DNA from: Argyresthia goedartella
Lineage: Eukaryota; Arthropoda; Insecta; Lepidoptera; Argyresthiidae
NCBI GenBank assembly: GCA_949825045.1
Contig: OX463808.1
Coordinates: forward strand, 23,249,674-23,313,673
Length of the DNA stretch: 64,000 nucleotides
Direction of reading: 5' to 3'
In this document: positions 1 to 11,257 of the stretch, in pieces
Layout of the letters: each line of letters begins with the position of its first letter
Position numbering within the stretch: the stretch's first letter is position 1
Position numbers and translations under genes: made by a program
The notes under the pieces: generated by a model
Told to the model about the DNA's origin: nothing
Databases searched by the model: none
Seen by the model: the letters and a program-made list of their open reading frames with translations, nothing else

Positions 1-962
1 CAGCTTTTGGCAATGAAGCACCATGCAAGACAACTGTTTATAGCTGGTTTGCAGAATTTAAGCGTGGTCGTATCAATCTCAGTGACGAATCTCGCGATGG
101 TCGGCCGTCCACCGCTGTGACCAACAAAAACATCGATGCTGTGCGCCGTATGATTGAAACAGACAGGCATGTGACCTACCATGAAATTCGCGCATCCTTA
201 GAAATAGGCATGAGTCAAATACAATTAATCCTACACAAACATTTGGGTGTGAGAAAGCTGTGCTCGCGGTGGATCCCACACAACTTGACCGAGGCTCAAA
301 AAACGGACCGCGTCACTTGGTGCAGTGCCATGCTTACCAGATTCAACGAAGGTGCGTCAAATTTGGTGTGGGACATAGTAACAGGTGACGAAACATGGAT
401 TTATTGCTACGATCCCAAAACAAAGCAGCAATCGAGCGTATGGGTCTTTCAAGATGAGCCGAAACCAACCAAAGTGGCGCGCGTGAAAAGTGCATCTAAG
501 CGGATGATTGCTTCTTTTTTTAATGAAACTGGACACGTGGCTACTGTTGCTTTAGAGAATCGTCGTACAGTGAATAGTGACTGGTACACGACCATTTGTT
601 TGCCGGAAGTTATTGACGAACTCCGTAAAAATAACCGTAAACGCCGTATCATCCTGCACCACGACAATGCTAGTTCTCACACGGCCAGACAGACAAACGA
701 CTTTTTGAAGGCGAAAAATGTAGAACTCATGAGTCATTCTGCATACAGTCCCGACCTGGCACCTTGTGACTTTTTTCTGTTCCCAAAAATTAAGAACCAA
801 TTACGCGGTCAACGATTTTCATCACCAGAAGAGGCTGTCGAGGAGTATGAAAAACACGTTTCAGAGGTCACCACAGAGGAGTGGCACAAAAGTTTTCAAA
901 ACTGGTTTCATCGAATGAAAAAGTGCATAGACGCCAAGGGAGATTATTTTGAAAAACAATAA
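1..962 (+). CDS. Mariner-family transposase, 5' end outside window
   Basis: Cut-and-paste DNA transposase of the Tc1/mariner superfamily, acting in the nucleus on the element's terminal inverted repeats. The frame is open from base 3, upstream of the GTG at 117 that could be taken as a start, so the true N-terminus lies off the left edge. The first part (TTVYSWFAEFKRG, then SDESRDGRPST) is the mariner helix-turn-helix region. The catalytic aspartates are in TGDETWIY, HHDNASSHT and SPDLAPCDFFLF. Thirty-four residues separate the second and third, the DD34D spacing of mariner. The WVPHNL-type motif is present as WIPHNL. The frame ends in YFEKQ and a TAA with no internal stop, so this copy may be recent. 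Whether it is complete cannot be judged because its left part is missing. Confidence 0.95.
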   Translation, partial: AFGNEAPCKTTVYSWFAEFKRGRINLSDESRDGRPSTAVTNKNIDAVRRMIETDRHVTYHEIRASLEIGMSQIQLILHKHLGVRKLCSRWIPHNLTEAQKTDRVTWCSAMLTRFNEGASNLVWDIVTGDETWIYCYDPKTKQQSSVWVFQDEPKPTKVARVKSASKRMIASFFNETGHVATVALENRRTVNSDWYTTICLPEVIDELRKNNRKRRIILHHDNASSHTARQTNDFLKAKNVELMSHSAYSPDLAPCDFFLFPKIKNQLRGQRFSSPEEAVEEYEKHVSEVTTEEWHKSFQNWFHRMKKCIDAKGDYFEKQ

Positions 963-1024
963 ATTAATTTTGTACCTTTAATAGTATTTTTTCATATTCA
1001 TTCCGGAAACTTACAGTGCGCCCA
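963..1024 (+). mobile_element. Mariner 3' untranslated end and putative terminal repeat
   Basis: The short AT-rich stretch after the transposase stop runs into CCGGAAACTTACAGTGCG around 1002-1020, which resembles the end of a mariner inverted repeat. The matching left repeat lies outside the window, so the exact end is a guess. Confidence 0.45.
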
Positions 1025-2345
1025 ACCCAATCGAAAGTCACCTCCCTCCCAGCTACGTAACTTGCTAAGTGCCAAGCCGTCGCACACCACCTCCTCCAAA
1101 GCCGCAAGCCAAAATGTTGAGTCCACGTCCGAGGACCAGGAGCAGGGCAGCCGCCGCTCAGAGATATAAGCTAGGTGTGGGGCTATAACTAGTATTATTG
1201 AACCAATGACTTTAAATGATATACTCCACAGGTCTTCAGTATTTTTGAAGTTAAGTAATCTATACGTTTTGACAATATCTTTGGGTAATTCATGATGAAA
1301 TTTAAAATCTACACAAATTGATCAACTGTCGAATCGGTTTAGAATTTACGTTTCTTTTGTTCTTAGATGTCAACCTAACACGAAGACTATTCGGGGGCTT
1401 TGCTGCGCTCGCTCCCTCTAGCCCCCCTCTTCACCTAAGCTACCGCAGTGTTTGCCCTGGTATTTCGTTTTCAATTCAAGTTTAAACCAGTTTACTGTTA
1501 TCGGTTTTTACCGTTAGATTATCAACTAAGGCGTCATATAGTAAGCAGTACGCTACAGTTTACTATCTGTCGATAGTTGACCAACGTACGAGAAAAAAAC
1601 CTTAGTTTATTAACTAATAATAGTTTTGACTATCTTAGGGTGACATATAAAAACTAGTAGTGATAGCCTCGCTCTGAACATAAAAAAATCCTTCTTATCA
1701 AGTACCATAAATCATTCGAGTCCTCACAGTAATCCCAAAACCATATTAAACTTTTCCAAGATAAAGATTATGAAATTCCAACAGTTAACTGCTTTCAAGT
1801 CGCACTCCTACTGGTGGGTATTTACATATTCATTTCTACCCACCCCTTTCTCTCCACAACTCTTCCCTCACCCCCTCGCCCCCTGTGAATGAAAGCTTTC
1901 AATATGACCTTCGTCTCTAGAATGGAGAATTGCTCCATATGTCTTCAGGCAAGTATAAAAACTGTTGTAGAACTTTGGACTGTGCTGTGCAACTTTCGAG
2001 AAACGTTCCGGAATTACTTATAGCTCGTAAAACTTTACTGTGAATTCTACGAGTGCATACTTCTGATGTACTTGGTACTATAAAAATACATATCTAAGCT
2101 TAGATATATTAATATCATGAATAATAATCATACTGCCAAAACAATAAAAGGAAGAAAGGCGCGGCGTAGACAAGCGTAGCAAAGCCGTTGCGCATGGTAG
2201 CGTCTTCGTAACAGCTACGACGACGTACGAGTAGCATAAGCCCAAGCGCCTCCGTAGTCGTTGTAACATAACTAGCTAGAGAATGGAAACGTGCGCCAAA
2301 ATTCAAAATATCTCGGCATGACAACCCCATATTTACGATCTGAAC
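1025..2345. other. Non-coding stretch, nothing assigned
   Basis: No credible gene was seen. It has a GC-rich patch at 1030-1170, a gggggct/agccccc short inverted motif at 1393-1427 of the kind found in dispersed insect repeats, and otherwise AT-rich sequence. The long minus-strand open frame at 2115-2537 runs into the palindrome that follows and is not a convincing protein. Confidence 0.5.
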
Positions 2346-2771
2346 TAAGGTGAACGCACACTTGTCCGAGCCGAGCGCATCGTTCGAAACGAACGAAATT
2401 TTTTTTTGAACTCTACATGGAATCCTATGAAATTTGAGAGCGATTCGAGGCGGGCGAGGTTCAAGTAGGGAACTCTGGAATTCCTTTCGTTCGGCTCGTT
2501 CGACGCGTTTAGCTCGGATGGGTGGGTGTGAGTTCACCTTTTTTGGATTTCATAAACAAGCTACACCTATGCTAGACTCTGGAACACGAAAATTGAGACT
2601 GGAATTATTTGAAAACTTTTTGTGTCGCAACAAGATTTCATTTGTCAAACAAAACTGTCGAAATCCAAAAAAGGTGAACTCACACCCACCCATCCGAGCC
2701 AAACGCGTCGAACGAGCCGAACGAAAGGAATTCCAGAGTTCCCTACTTGAACCTCGCCGGCCTCGAATCGC
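2346..2771. repeat. Palindromic repeat with 112-bp arms
   Basis: Bases 2440-2551 and 2660-2771 are reverse complements with only two mismatches seen over 112 bp, around a loop of 108 bp. A third, diverged copy of the same sequence lies at about 2346-2402 in the orientation of the right arm. This fits a foldback or hairpin MITE. The same peptide (NSHPPIRAKRVERAERKEF) appears in open frames of both strands only because the DNA is palindromic. Confidence 0.9.
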
Positions 2772-2774
2772 ACT

Positions 2775-3640
2775 TTATATAGATATAACTAGATCAGTGC
2801 CTTTTACTCTTGATTTTAGTAGCTACGTAAATGCTCACAATAAATTCTAATTTCTCTGGACCCTTCCCGCCACCGACACGTCCGTCAGCATGTTCAATTA
2901 TTCGGGCGGATCGCCTACCTACATAACTCGGGGAACAAAATGTCGAACATTCGCAATCAGAATCGGAACAATCTCAAGACTAGAGAGTAATTAGAGGCGA
3001 AGGGCCGGCTTGACCCGACAATTTGACCCAAAGTGTTGTGACGCGTGAATCTGCACGAAGTTCACTTTGCCCGAAAATTGGTTTGCGGCCTTTGTCCGAG
3101 TGCGAAGAGCCGTTGAAACTTGTTGATGTCACCAGCAGATCGTATTATTATGCACTAAGGATGGAGTCGTAATGTGAAATCTGCTACCCATATGACGTGC
3201 TTTGTAGGAAGACTTTCAGGGGTGAAAAATGTAAGATGAAGGGAACATCCTTTGTATTACATATTATTTTAATGATAATGCTGTATGAACACAGGGTGTA
3301 ACAGGAAGGCGTGACGATATTTATAATTAAATGCATCAAGGTAATGATGTAATTTACTAGTGTTATCATTTTACGCCCAATTTAATGATTTACCATCTTC
3401 AAAGACACGGCAGTGGTGTTGAAATGGTGTTGTAAGTACTGTGCAGCGACCGGGTAGGGTTGATCTGTGTTGATAGTTGTTATGTAACTAGTAATAATTA
3501 AGCAAACGCTCATTGAATCAATAGCACCGTAACTTCGTATTTACAGATATCCTAGGAAGTTAAATAATATCAATGTTATAGCCTTGTAAGCGAGAGTTCA
3601 CGATTTCAGAACTTAACCGTTCTTGTATGTATATGTTTTG
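2775..3640. other. Non-coding stretch, nothing assigned
   Basis: AT-rich DNA with no recognisable coding region, repeat or RNA gene on either strand. Confidence 0.5.
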
Positions 3641-3689
3641 TAATACAAGATTATCGTTTATCCTTATCTATCTTATTTATCGGCTCTGC

Positions 3690-3850
3690 CTACGATGCGA
3701 GAGGTCGCGGGTTCGTTCCCGGCTGGGGGTAAAAAAAAACCAGGTCATGCATGTTTATATGTGTGTGACGTCGCTGTTTCTGGTTCCCACGATACAGGGT
3801 ATCCTAGAGTGTGGGGCCGGGTGCCTGCATGTAAATGTTTAATGTTTATG
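3690..3850 (+). repeat. tRNA-derived SINE, 5' truncated
   Basis: A B-box-like motif (GGGTTCGTTCCC) near 3710-3722 is followed by a body containing gacgtcgctgtttctggttc and acagggtatcctag. The same body recurs at 22391-22490 and 24553-24640. The A box is not clear, so the tRNA-like head is damaged. Confidence 0.75.
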
Positions 3851-3959
3851 TTTATATTTTATATATTTTTATTTTAAGCAATTTTTAATTTATTTATTCG
3901 ACTTGTCTAAACGTGGGCACAACAGTGCCTCTGCCACCTCGTGGCGAAGGCGTGATGTT

Positions 3960-4725
3960 ATGTTGTGTTATTAATTTTAAGCAATAGTGCTATCTTATCT
4001 TATCATCATCAGTTAATCTTATGAATCATGAATACTGTTGATGAACATCTACCAAACTAAATCAAGCTAAAGATGCAAACGAAACTGTTCAGAAAAATAT
4101 AATAAAAGGACGCCCAACCTAAGTATAATCTTATTTAATTTCCAACAAATTCAATATCAACGGAAACCTCGGAAAGTTCACTCGGGCGGACACATCTTGG
4201 CTGCCGGGCTCCGACAACGCATTCCCCAGCCAGCTTAAGCTACACCAAACTAATGCCACCTCTTGGGTCTAAAGAATAGAGATCACGACACCAGCAAAGG
4301 TAAGTTGGAAGGGTATATTTATTAAGAAACGCGTAAACAAGTGCGGGACCGGACGCGAATTTTACAAAGGGTCTGAAGTTAGATTAAAATAGTTGGGCAA
4401 CAATTTGCCACTTCATACGACAGGATGCAGAAGGGTGACATTGGATATTGAAACATCTCTTTGCTTGTTGTCGTGTTGTGGTTGAGTTCCGTTTTTATAC
4501 CGCAATATTGTTTTACACAACTTGCTTTTGTCTTTGAATGTATGATTAGATATGATATGTGATTACGCGAAAAATATAGTCTGTTATACCTTTATACCTA
4601 AAGCCAAAAATAATAAGCCATCAATTTGATGTCCTACAGAAGATCTATTGAGATCTATTTGAATAATTCTAAGAAGTTATAACCCGTGGCATGGATCGCC
4701 TGGCCTCCATCTCCTTTTCTGTTTG
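3960..4725. other. Non-coding stretch, nothing assigned
   Basis: AT-rich sequence with no supported coding region. No repeat shared with the rest of the window was noticed. Confidence 0.45.
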
Positions 4726-4816
4726 TGTGTGCGCGTGTGTATTTGTGTGTGTGTGTGTGTGTCAGTGTGTGTGTGTGTGCGTGTGTGTTTGTGCGTGTGT
4801 GTGTGTGTGTGTGTTT
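4726..4816 (+). repeat. GT/TG microsatellite
   Basis: About 90 bp of interrupted TG dinucleotide repeats, with scattered TT, GC and CA interruptions. Confidence 0.95.
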
Positions 4817-4819
4817 TAA

Positions 4820-5640
4820 ACTGAAACCGCATCTTTAATACATTTGTGACACCATTATCAATGTTTATACATTTTATCTTTCTCCGTAGTGAAGAAAACT
4901 TGAAACAGTCATATCACAAGCTTCTCAGTTTGGGTGTACTAACTTTCTGGACAGGAACGGAAATCTCAAAACCATTTCGAGAAATATGTATAATATTTTT
5001 CTGTATAGTTTCTATTTAACATATTAATAAATAAGGATACATATATATTTTAAGATATTTTAATAAAACACAATGAAATTAATTTACTGGCCTCTTTCTA
5101 TGATACCTTCCTAAGATGTATGAAAAAATGCCCGCCTTACCAACAAAAAAAAAACAAATTGAAACGTCAATCTATTCCCTGTAAACTCTGTGAATCTATG
5201 AGTACCTCTCATGATTGTAGGTTATATTTAGCGTTTTGTTTTGATATTTGGGTAAACTTATTGTTCACCTTAATTTAGAAGGGGCAGGTGGTTGGGGGAT
5301 TGGCGGGAGGTCCCTTGTCCCTTGTTTTTGAGAAATAAATATATATATATATATATTATTTATTTTAGGCAATATTTACATCATTTTTGCTACGAAAGTT
5401 CGCTACATAAAGCAACCCGTACAGGGGAGGGGGGTGGTACCCCTGGAACTCTTTTTTATGAGGTTACGTCGATGTTCGAAATTACCCTAGCTCAAGCTAC
5501 TATGGGGCTGCGGCGGCGTTAGTACACTGTAGCACATCCACTCAAACAAAAACAACTATTCATATCATCAAATGTTGTTTTTAATTGCATTCACTTCGCT
5601 CTGCTACGCTCCGTTCTTCTAAGTTCTAATTTAACCTATA
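4820..5640. other. Non-coding AT-rich stretch
   Basis: Contains a short TA run at 5337-5357. No coding region or known repeat was recognised. Confidence 0.45.
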
Positions 5641-5644
5641 ACTA

Positions 5645-6245
5645 ACGTGACCGTAAGTCCCGCTTTGGGCGGGATAGTCCCGCTTTCAGACTGTCTGTCC
5701 CGCTGTCCCCCGAAAGAGCAAAAATGTCCCGCTTTAGCAAATAGATCAAAGATTATTTTAATTGGATCTATATTTATTATTTAACAAGAATTGGGAAAGA
5801 AAGTTTTGAAGTAAAAAACATACAAAAACACGTAATTAAGAACCTCTTTCTTCCTTGAAGTTGGTTAAAAATCAGTTAAAACGTAAAAGGAAAAAGGGTT
5901 CCACCCTTAACTGTTTATTTTTTTCAGCAATAGTGAAATTAATATCAATTACCTATTTAGGTCTGTGGTCCCTTGGAGATGTAAAAAAAAACTTCTAGTC
6001 CAAAGCAGCAAAGAGATGCCGTTTTCGCAGACAATTTGCTTTATTTACCTGGCATGGGAATCAAAACCATGGCATAGGGTACTTCTCGTTGACCTAGAAT
6101 CATGAAATTTGGCAAGAAGTAATTTATAATAGCACAAGTGAAGGGCAAAATCCTATAAAGGTAAATTTGTAGTTCCTTCACAAAAAATGCGATTTGTGCG
6201 GAACCCTTAGTGCGCGAGTGCGACGCGCACTTGACGTTTTTTTTT
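5645..6245. repeat. Dispersed-repeat region with TCCCGCTTT motifs
   Basis: TCCCGCTTT is repeated several times at 5657-5740 and a related word recurs near 6261. The stretch at 6185-6240 (cggaacccttagtgcgcg followed by agtgcgacgcgcacttg) is the reverse complement of the motif that opens the repeat at 40795, so these are two copies of one dispersed family in opposite orientation. I do not know its class. Confidence 0.6.
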
Positions 6246-6739
6246 CAAATATCCGCATGCGTCCCGCTTCGACAAAAAAAATATGGTCATTTTACCTATA
6301 ACCCAATTTAAATATAGCCACTATATGTGACTCAAAAAATATAATGCTACTTAAGCTCTGTCTTCACAGTGCTTATTTTTTTATAAATGGCAGAATTGTG
6401 TTTAATTTCGCGTGTCTTTGAATTTTAATTTTAATCATAATTTAATAAATCGTAGTCTTCGCCAATAAAAAAACGCTAAAATGCCACACGACCGCATTTA
6501 AAGCTATTCCCCAACCCTCTACAGGTTGAATACTTTCATCGTGTCACTTTCTAAAAATTATTTGAACATAACCTCAAAATTTAACAAAACTAGTTTATTT
6601 CTCAAAAACTATACATTTCCTAGCAAAAAAAACTATGCTAGGGCACACTTGAGCTCCAAATAACATAATCACGTATATCACTATATACCCGTGGTATATT
6701 TTGATATTATCAAAGAATAACCTGATACAGAAAGATACA

Positions 6740-7378
6740 ATTTGATAAAGTACAGTAAGGCATTTGACAGAATTTATTATAAGCTCCTTCTAATCAAACT
6801 ACAAAATATAGGTATTAGAGGCGATCTGCTCAGGTGGTTCTCGTCATACATAAGTAATCGTTCACAGGCTGTGGTTATTAGCAATTACATGTCTAGCTGG
6901 GTATCAATCCCTAGCGGTGTTCCCCAGGGTTCACTGCTTGGACCTTTACTTTTTGTTATTTTCGTGAACGACATTAATTCATGTTTTCACTTTTCATTCA
7001 GTCTTCTCTGCTTTGCAGATGACATGAAAGTTTTTTCTGCCATCTCTTCACAGGCAGACATCGACGCCCTTCAGGCAGATCTGTCTCGTCTTGTCCACTA
7101 TTGTTGTCTTAACCAACTGGACCTCAACCCATCAAAAAAAAAACTGTTACGGCTAAAAAGCCGTAAGAGGGACTTTGTACAGTCTTCACATTGTTTTATC
7201 CTAAAAGGTCATGCACTTGAAAGGAAAACTCATGTCAAAGATCTTGGAGTCATGCATGACACTAAACTACTATTTGACAGTCATGTTGACATTGTTGCAG
7301 CCAAAGCCTATAGGGCCCTGGGATTTGTGATGCGTAGTTCAGTGGGATTTGCTAGAGCTAAAACATTGAAAATATTAT
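6740..7378 (+). pseudogene. LINE A (CR1/Jockey-type) reverse transcriptase, left half of a split copy
   Basis: Part of the reverse transcriptase of a non-LTR retrotransposon. Visible motifs in order are YSKAFDRI, GIRGDLLRWF, SGVPQGSLLGPLLF and the catalytic FADDMK, then the thumb-region sequence ending KTLKIL at 7377. The 5' part (endonuclease and RT fingers) is missing. The coding sequence stops abruptly at a run of ATTTT repeats and resumes in the same frame sense at 10276, because LINE B (7379-10275) inserted here. A short shift is also evident around 7140 (run of A). Clade assignment is by motif only. Confidence 0.9.
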
Positions 7379-7462
7379 TTATTTTATTTTATTTTATTTT
7401 ATTTTATTTTATTTTATTTTATTTTATTTTATTTTATTTTATTTTATTTTATTTTATTTTAT
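7371..7462. repeat. (ATTTT)n pentanucleotide run, expanded LINE tail
   Basis: About 17 repeats of ATTTT. Read on the minus strand it is (TAAAA)n directly after ggttttccaatgttaataaa, matching the end of the LINE A 3' region at 10925-10967 (ttttcctaagacaataaaat). It is therefore best read as the elongated 3' tail of LINE B. Confidence 0.85.
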
Positions 7463-7714
7463 TAACATTGGAAAACCAACAGCTATCTTTAAATTAACAA
7501 TAGGAATCTTATATAAAAACAAAAAAGCCAATTATAGGTTTTCGCCGACAAAAAGACACAATAAACAAATAAAACAGTTAAAGCACTCTTAAATAACAGA
7601 ATTAGTTCGCATTATACATAGCCCTATACGTTGTAACATGACATGCAGTAACAAGTGACGTTAAAAAAGAAAAAAATGATAATAAATAACAGAAAGTCGA
7701 AATACTTAGCCATT

Positions 7715-9298
7715 CTAGTCATAGAAAAAGTCTCGGTACAGTGATCTCTTCGCTGGATTAACACCAGTGCTAAACAGGTCAAGATCAACATCTCCACGCA
7801 GATTGTTGAATCTCTGACAAGCACGCCAGAGGAACGTATTTTGTCTGTAGTTAGTGTTTGACTTAGGGAGCGAGAATAGCGCATTATGACGCAATAGCCT
7901 ACGGGGCGCTGTAAATTATAATTGAGCAAGTAAATCAGAGCAATCAATGACATTAGAGGTAATTTTTAGAAGGAATACCAAATCTGCAACCTCGCGTCTG
8001 AGTTGAAGAGGAGCCAGATGATGTTTTCTACAAATATCGAGGTAAGAATCTGAATTGTATTTAAATTTAGTCCGATAACAGAGATAACGCATAAATTTAC
8101 GCTGAATATTTTCAATCCGGTTAATATGAATATTGTAGCGAGGACTCCAAACCTGTGAAGCGTACTCAAGATTACTTCTAACGTACGTACAATAAAGAAT
8201 TTTCAAAGTTTTAGCTTTTTTGAAGTCTCTTGAGGAACGCATCACAAAACCCAGAGCCCTCGAGGCTCTAGTTATAATACTATCAACATGGGCATTAAAT
8301 GTCAGTTTAGCATCATGGATGACTCCCAAATCCTTAACGACAGCATCCCTTTTTAATGTCTCACCCTTCACAATATAATTAAAGAAAAGTGGATTCTTTT
8401 TACGAGAGAAGGAGACAATACTGCATTTGGAAGGATTTAGGTCAAGCCGATTGACATCGCAATAGTGTTCTAAACGGAACAGATCTGCTTGCATAGCTTC
8501 AGCATCGGCATTTGAGCTTATGTTGGTTGAAATCTTCATGTCGTCAGCGAAGGATAACAACCTAGCAAAGTTAAAGCACAAGTCAATGTCGTTCACAAAT
8601 ATCACAAAAAGTAACGGACCCAACAAGGACCCCTGTGGCACACCGCTAGGAACATTAACCCAACTAGACATATAATTATTAATAACAACAGCCTGTGAGC
8701 GATTGTCAATATAGGAAGCAAACCACCTCAGTAGGTCACCCCTAATACCAATTTTAGATAATTTACTTAACAGGAGGTCGTGCTGAATCCTATCGAATGC
8801 TTTACTGTAATCGGTGTAAACGACATCAACCTGCAATCCACCGTCCATTGCAACCGTCAAGGCATTGTTAAATAATACGAGGTTGGAAACTGTGTAGCGA
8901 CCCTTGAGAAAACCGTGCTGCGTATCACTAAAAGACTGTTTCAATGCTCCATATAATTGATTATAGATGATCCTTTCAAACACTTTGGAAACGATGCAGA
9001 GTTTAGTTAAAGGGCGATAATTAGTGACTTAAGTCTTCGGACCTTTCTTATGCACAGGGGTGATAAAAGCTTGTTTCCAGATTTTAGGGATAGTACCAGA
9101 GGCAATAGATTTTCTAAATAATATTGATATTGGCACCGAAAGAGTATCTGCACAGTTTATCAAAAAGATGGCTGGCAAATGATCTGGCCCAGCAGATTTA
9201 TAGGGATCGAGTTTCTTCGACAAATTGATAACCTCTTTAATATCTATAAAGATAGAAGAAATGTTAGACACCGTATCAGAGCAATCGTCACCGGACAC
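7715..9298 (-). pseudogene. LINE B reverse transcriptase and C-terminal domain
   Basis: Reverse transcriptase that would copy the LINE RNA at a nicked target site. Motifs in order: PYKSAGPDHLPAIF, FITPVHKKG, a single in-frame TAA at about 9028, NYRPLTKLCIVSKVFE, YTDYSKAFDRI, GVPQGSLLGPLLF, and the catalytic FADDMK. The C-terminal part (LEYASQVWSP, RKFMRYLCYR) meets a stop at 7916. The next frame continues with TNYRQNTFLWRAC and ends at a TAG at 7715, matching the C-terminus in LINE A. So the protein is broken by one nonsense codon and one frameshift. Confidence 0.9.
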
Positions 9299-10210
9299 GT
9301 CGTGCCTACTAGAAGATTGAGATTGATTTAAAATTTGGACTGGAAGTACGATGAAAAAGCATTACAGATAGAATCGCCTGAATTGAGTGTTTCATTACCA
9401 TATTTGAGGCTGCTAGGCATCACGTTACTTTTAAATTTTGAGTTAACATAAGACCAGAAAAATTTAGGACATTTTAAGATTGAATTCTCAACCGAGTTTA
9501 TATATTTATTATAACGTGATTCTTCTAGCGATCTCACCCTGTCCCTTAGCAAATTAAATGTATGTATGTCTGATAAATTCTCATATATTTTGGATTTAAT
9601 AAAATATATATGTTTTTCTTTAATAACCCTTATTAAGGCTTTGGAGTACCACTGAGGGTAGGTTTTAGTAGTTACAATTTTGTGTGGAATGTATTTATTC
9701 CTTAAATAATTGAAAAAATTATAAAAATAATTGGATGCCTCTTTTAGGTTAAGATTACTTAACTCCGTATCCCAGTCAATTTTAGCCACTTCACTATTAA
9801 TAGAATCATAGTCACCCTTGAAAAACAAAAACTTATTAAGAGGTGGCCGATCTAGCACATCAAGGTCACTCAAAGGCAGTATACAAAAAAGCGCCCCATG
9901 GTGGGGATCGACTGGAACAAGGGAATCATTACTACAATCGGATACCGAGACATAATCCGTTGAGAGAACTAGATCGAGAATTTTATCATACGCGTTTTTA
10001 ATTCCGTTGTACTGATTTAGATTCAAAAGGTTAACGGAATCCACTAAATGGGTTTCATCATGTGAGACATAGTTACCAGGGTCAAAAGCGCCATCAGTAT
10101 TAATACTAGGAGTCCAACATATATTGCTCAAATTAAAATCACCTACAATCAAATATTTATGGTCTGGATATTCAATTAACAACGATTCCAAACTATTAAA
10201 AAAGTGCTGA
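9299..10210 (-). pseudogene. LINE B endonuclease C-terminal part and linker
   Basis: Open frame on the minus strand with the apurinic-endonuclease signature VGDFN at about residue 16 of the visible stretch, then ILDLVLST and the linker with CPKFFWSYVNSK, typical of CR1/Jockey ORF2. The N-terminal catalytic half of the endonuclease is absent through 5' truncation. Near 10195 the upstream frame is offset by one base. Near 9305-9315 another offset in a short T run separates it from the reverse transcriptase frame. Confidence 0.85.
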
Positions 10211-10275
10211 GCTTGCTAAGAAAAATTGAATCCCAGTTTTTGGCCGCATAAATAAACAACACATATATGAATAAC

Positions 10276-10967
10276 ATATTATATAGCACTTTTGTTAGAA
10301 GTCACCTGGAGTACGCGTCTCAAGTCTGGAACCCGAATTACCAGGTATATATTACTCGTCTTGAGAACATGCAAAAGCAATTTTTGAAATTCCTGTGCTA
10401 CCGTTTAAATGATACTTTTAACTCCTCGAACTACCTAAATGTCTGTAAGAAACACCACCTTTTACCTCTCGAACTAAAACGCGAGATAGCAGATATTACG
10501 TATCTGCTTAAAATTGCCGCGGCTAAGATAGACTGTCCTCAACTTTTAGCTAAGCTCTCGTTACAAGTTCCTCAAAGGAATTTCAGGAGTAACCCTACCA
10601 TCTATTTACCGAAAGCGAATACCAATTACAGGCAGAATAGTTACTTATGGCGTGCGTGTAACAAATATAACCTACTTAGCAAGCAGGTTGAGCTGGACCT
10701 TTTCTGTACCAGTGTACCATCAGCCAGGCGGATGTTGAGCGAGCGGTTCTTTGAGCCCTCATAATATTCTTAGTTAGATATTCTGTTGCGGTAATTAATA
10801 CCAATTCGTCAATAGTTTGAGCGAGGTTAATAATGCGTTGCTCAGTGCTTCTAGTTTTAATTAACATGTAACTTCTATCGGTGAGAACCTATCAGTGGTT
10901 TTTATGTGTAAAAAAATTGTAAACCTTAGTTTTCCTAAGACAATAAAATAAAATAAAATTAAAATAA
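10276..10967 (+). pseudogene. LINE A C-terminal domain, 3' UTR and tail (right half)
   Basis: Continuation of the split LINE A. The frame gives YSTFVRSHLEYASQVW, then QFLKFLCYRL, LPLELKREIAD, NYRQNSYLWRAC and a TAA after RFFEPS at 10764. About 200 bp of 3' UTR follow, ending in an A-rich tail with aataaaataaaataaaa at 10940-10967. Homology to the C-terminus of LINE B is clear but the two are not identical, so they are related copies rather than one duplicated element. Confidence 0.9.
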
Positions 10968-11029
10968 AGAATATCGAATCCATATAGGAACAAGAGAAAA
11001 TTAGGTAATAGAAATAGAACAATCAGCGA

Positions 11030-11257
11030 TCACTTGCTTCATGGATGGTTCAAGAAGCACATAACTAGCAGGAGGCTGGTTACTGTATCATGAATAGAAA
11101 CGGACAAGATAAATCAAATGCCTTGGGGCTATACTCCAGCGGCGTTCCAAGCGGAAATGTTCGGTATAATGGAATGTGCTGCTGCCCTAAAGGAAATATC
11201 AGATACTGAAAATAAGACTGTAGTTTCAGATAGTCAAGCAGCCTTAACACTTTCAGT
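11030..11257 (+). pseudogene. LINE RNase H domain fragment
   Basis: Translation gives FMDGSR, a stop, then FQAEMFGIMECAAALKEI and VVSDSQAAL. These are the first three catalytic-acid motifs (D, E, D) of the RNase H domain of R1/LOA/I-type LINEs. It stops at the edge of the following MITE-like repeat. No reverse transcriptase of the same element was found next to it. Confidence 0.75.

Larger units (their letters stand above)
7379..10275 (-). mobile_element. LINE B (CR1/Jockey-type), inserted in LINE A
   Basis: A 5'-truncated non-LTR retrotransposon on the minus strand. From 5' to 3' it carries the end of the endonuclease (IVGDFNLSNICW near 10140), a linker, the reverse transcriptase and a C-terminal domain, then a 3' UTR and an A-rich tail. 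The 7-bp sequence atattat is present at both edges (7372-7378 and 10276-10282), the expected target-site duplication. The coding sequences on the two sides rejoin in LINE A (KIL then YSTF) once one copy is removed. Confidence 0.88.

Noticed and set aside
2434..2850. 138-codon plus-strand frame and its minus-strand twin at 2115-2537 as paired genes
   Set aside because: They share the same peptide only because the DNA is a palindrome; no start context, domain or splice support.
7379..7497. C-terminal FILFYFILFY tail of the frame starting at 6742, as a membrane segment
   Set aside because: It is a translation of the ATTTT repeat, not protein-coding sequence.
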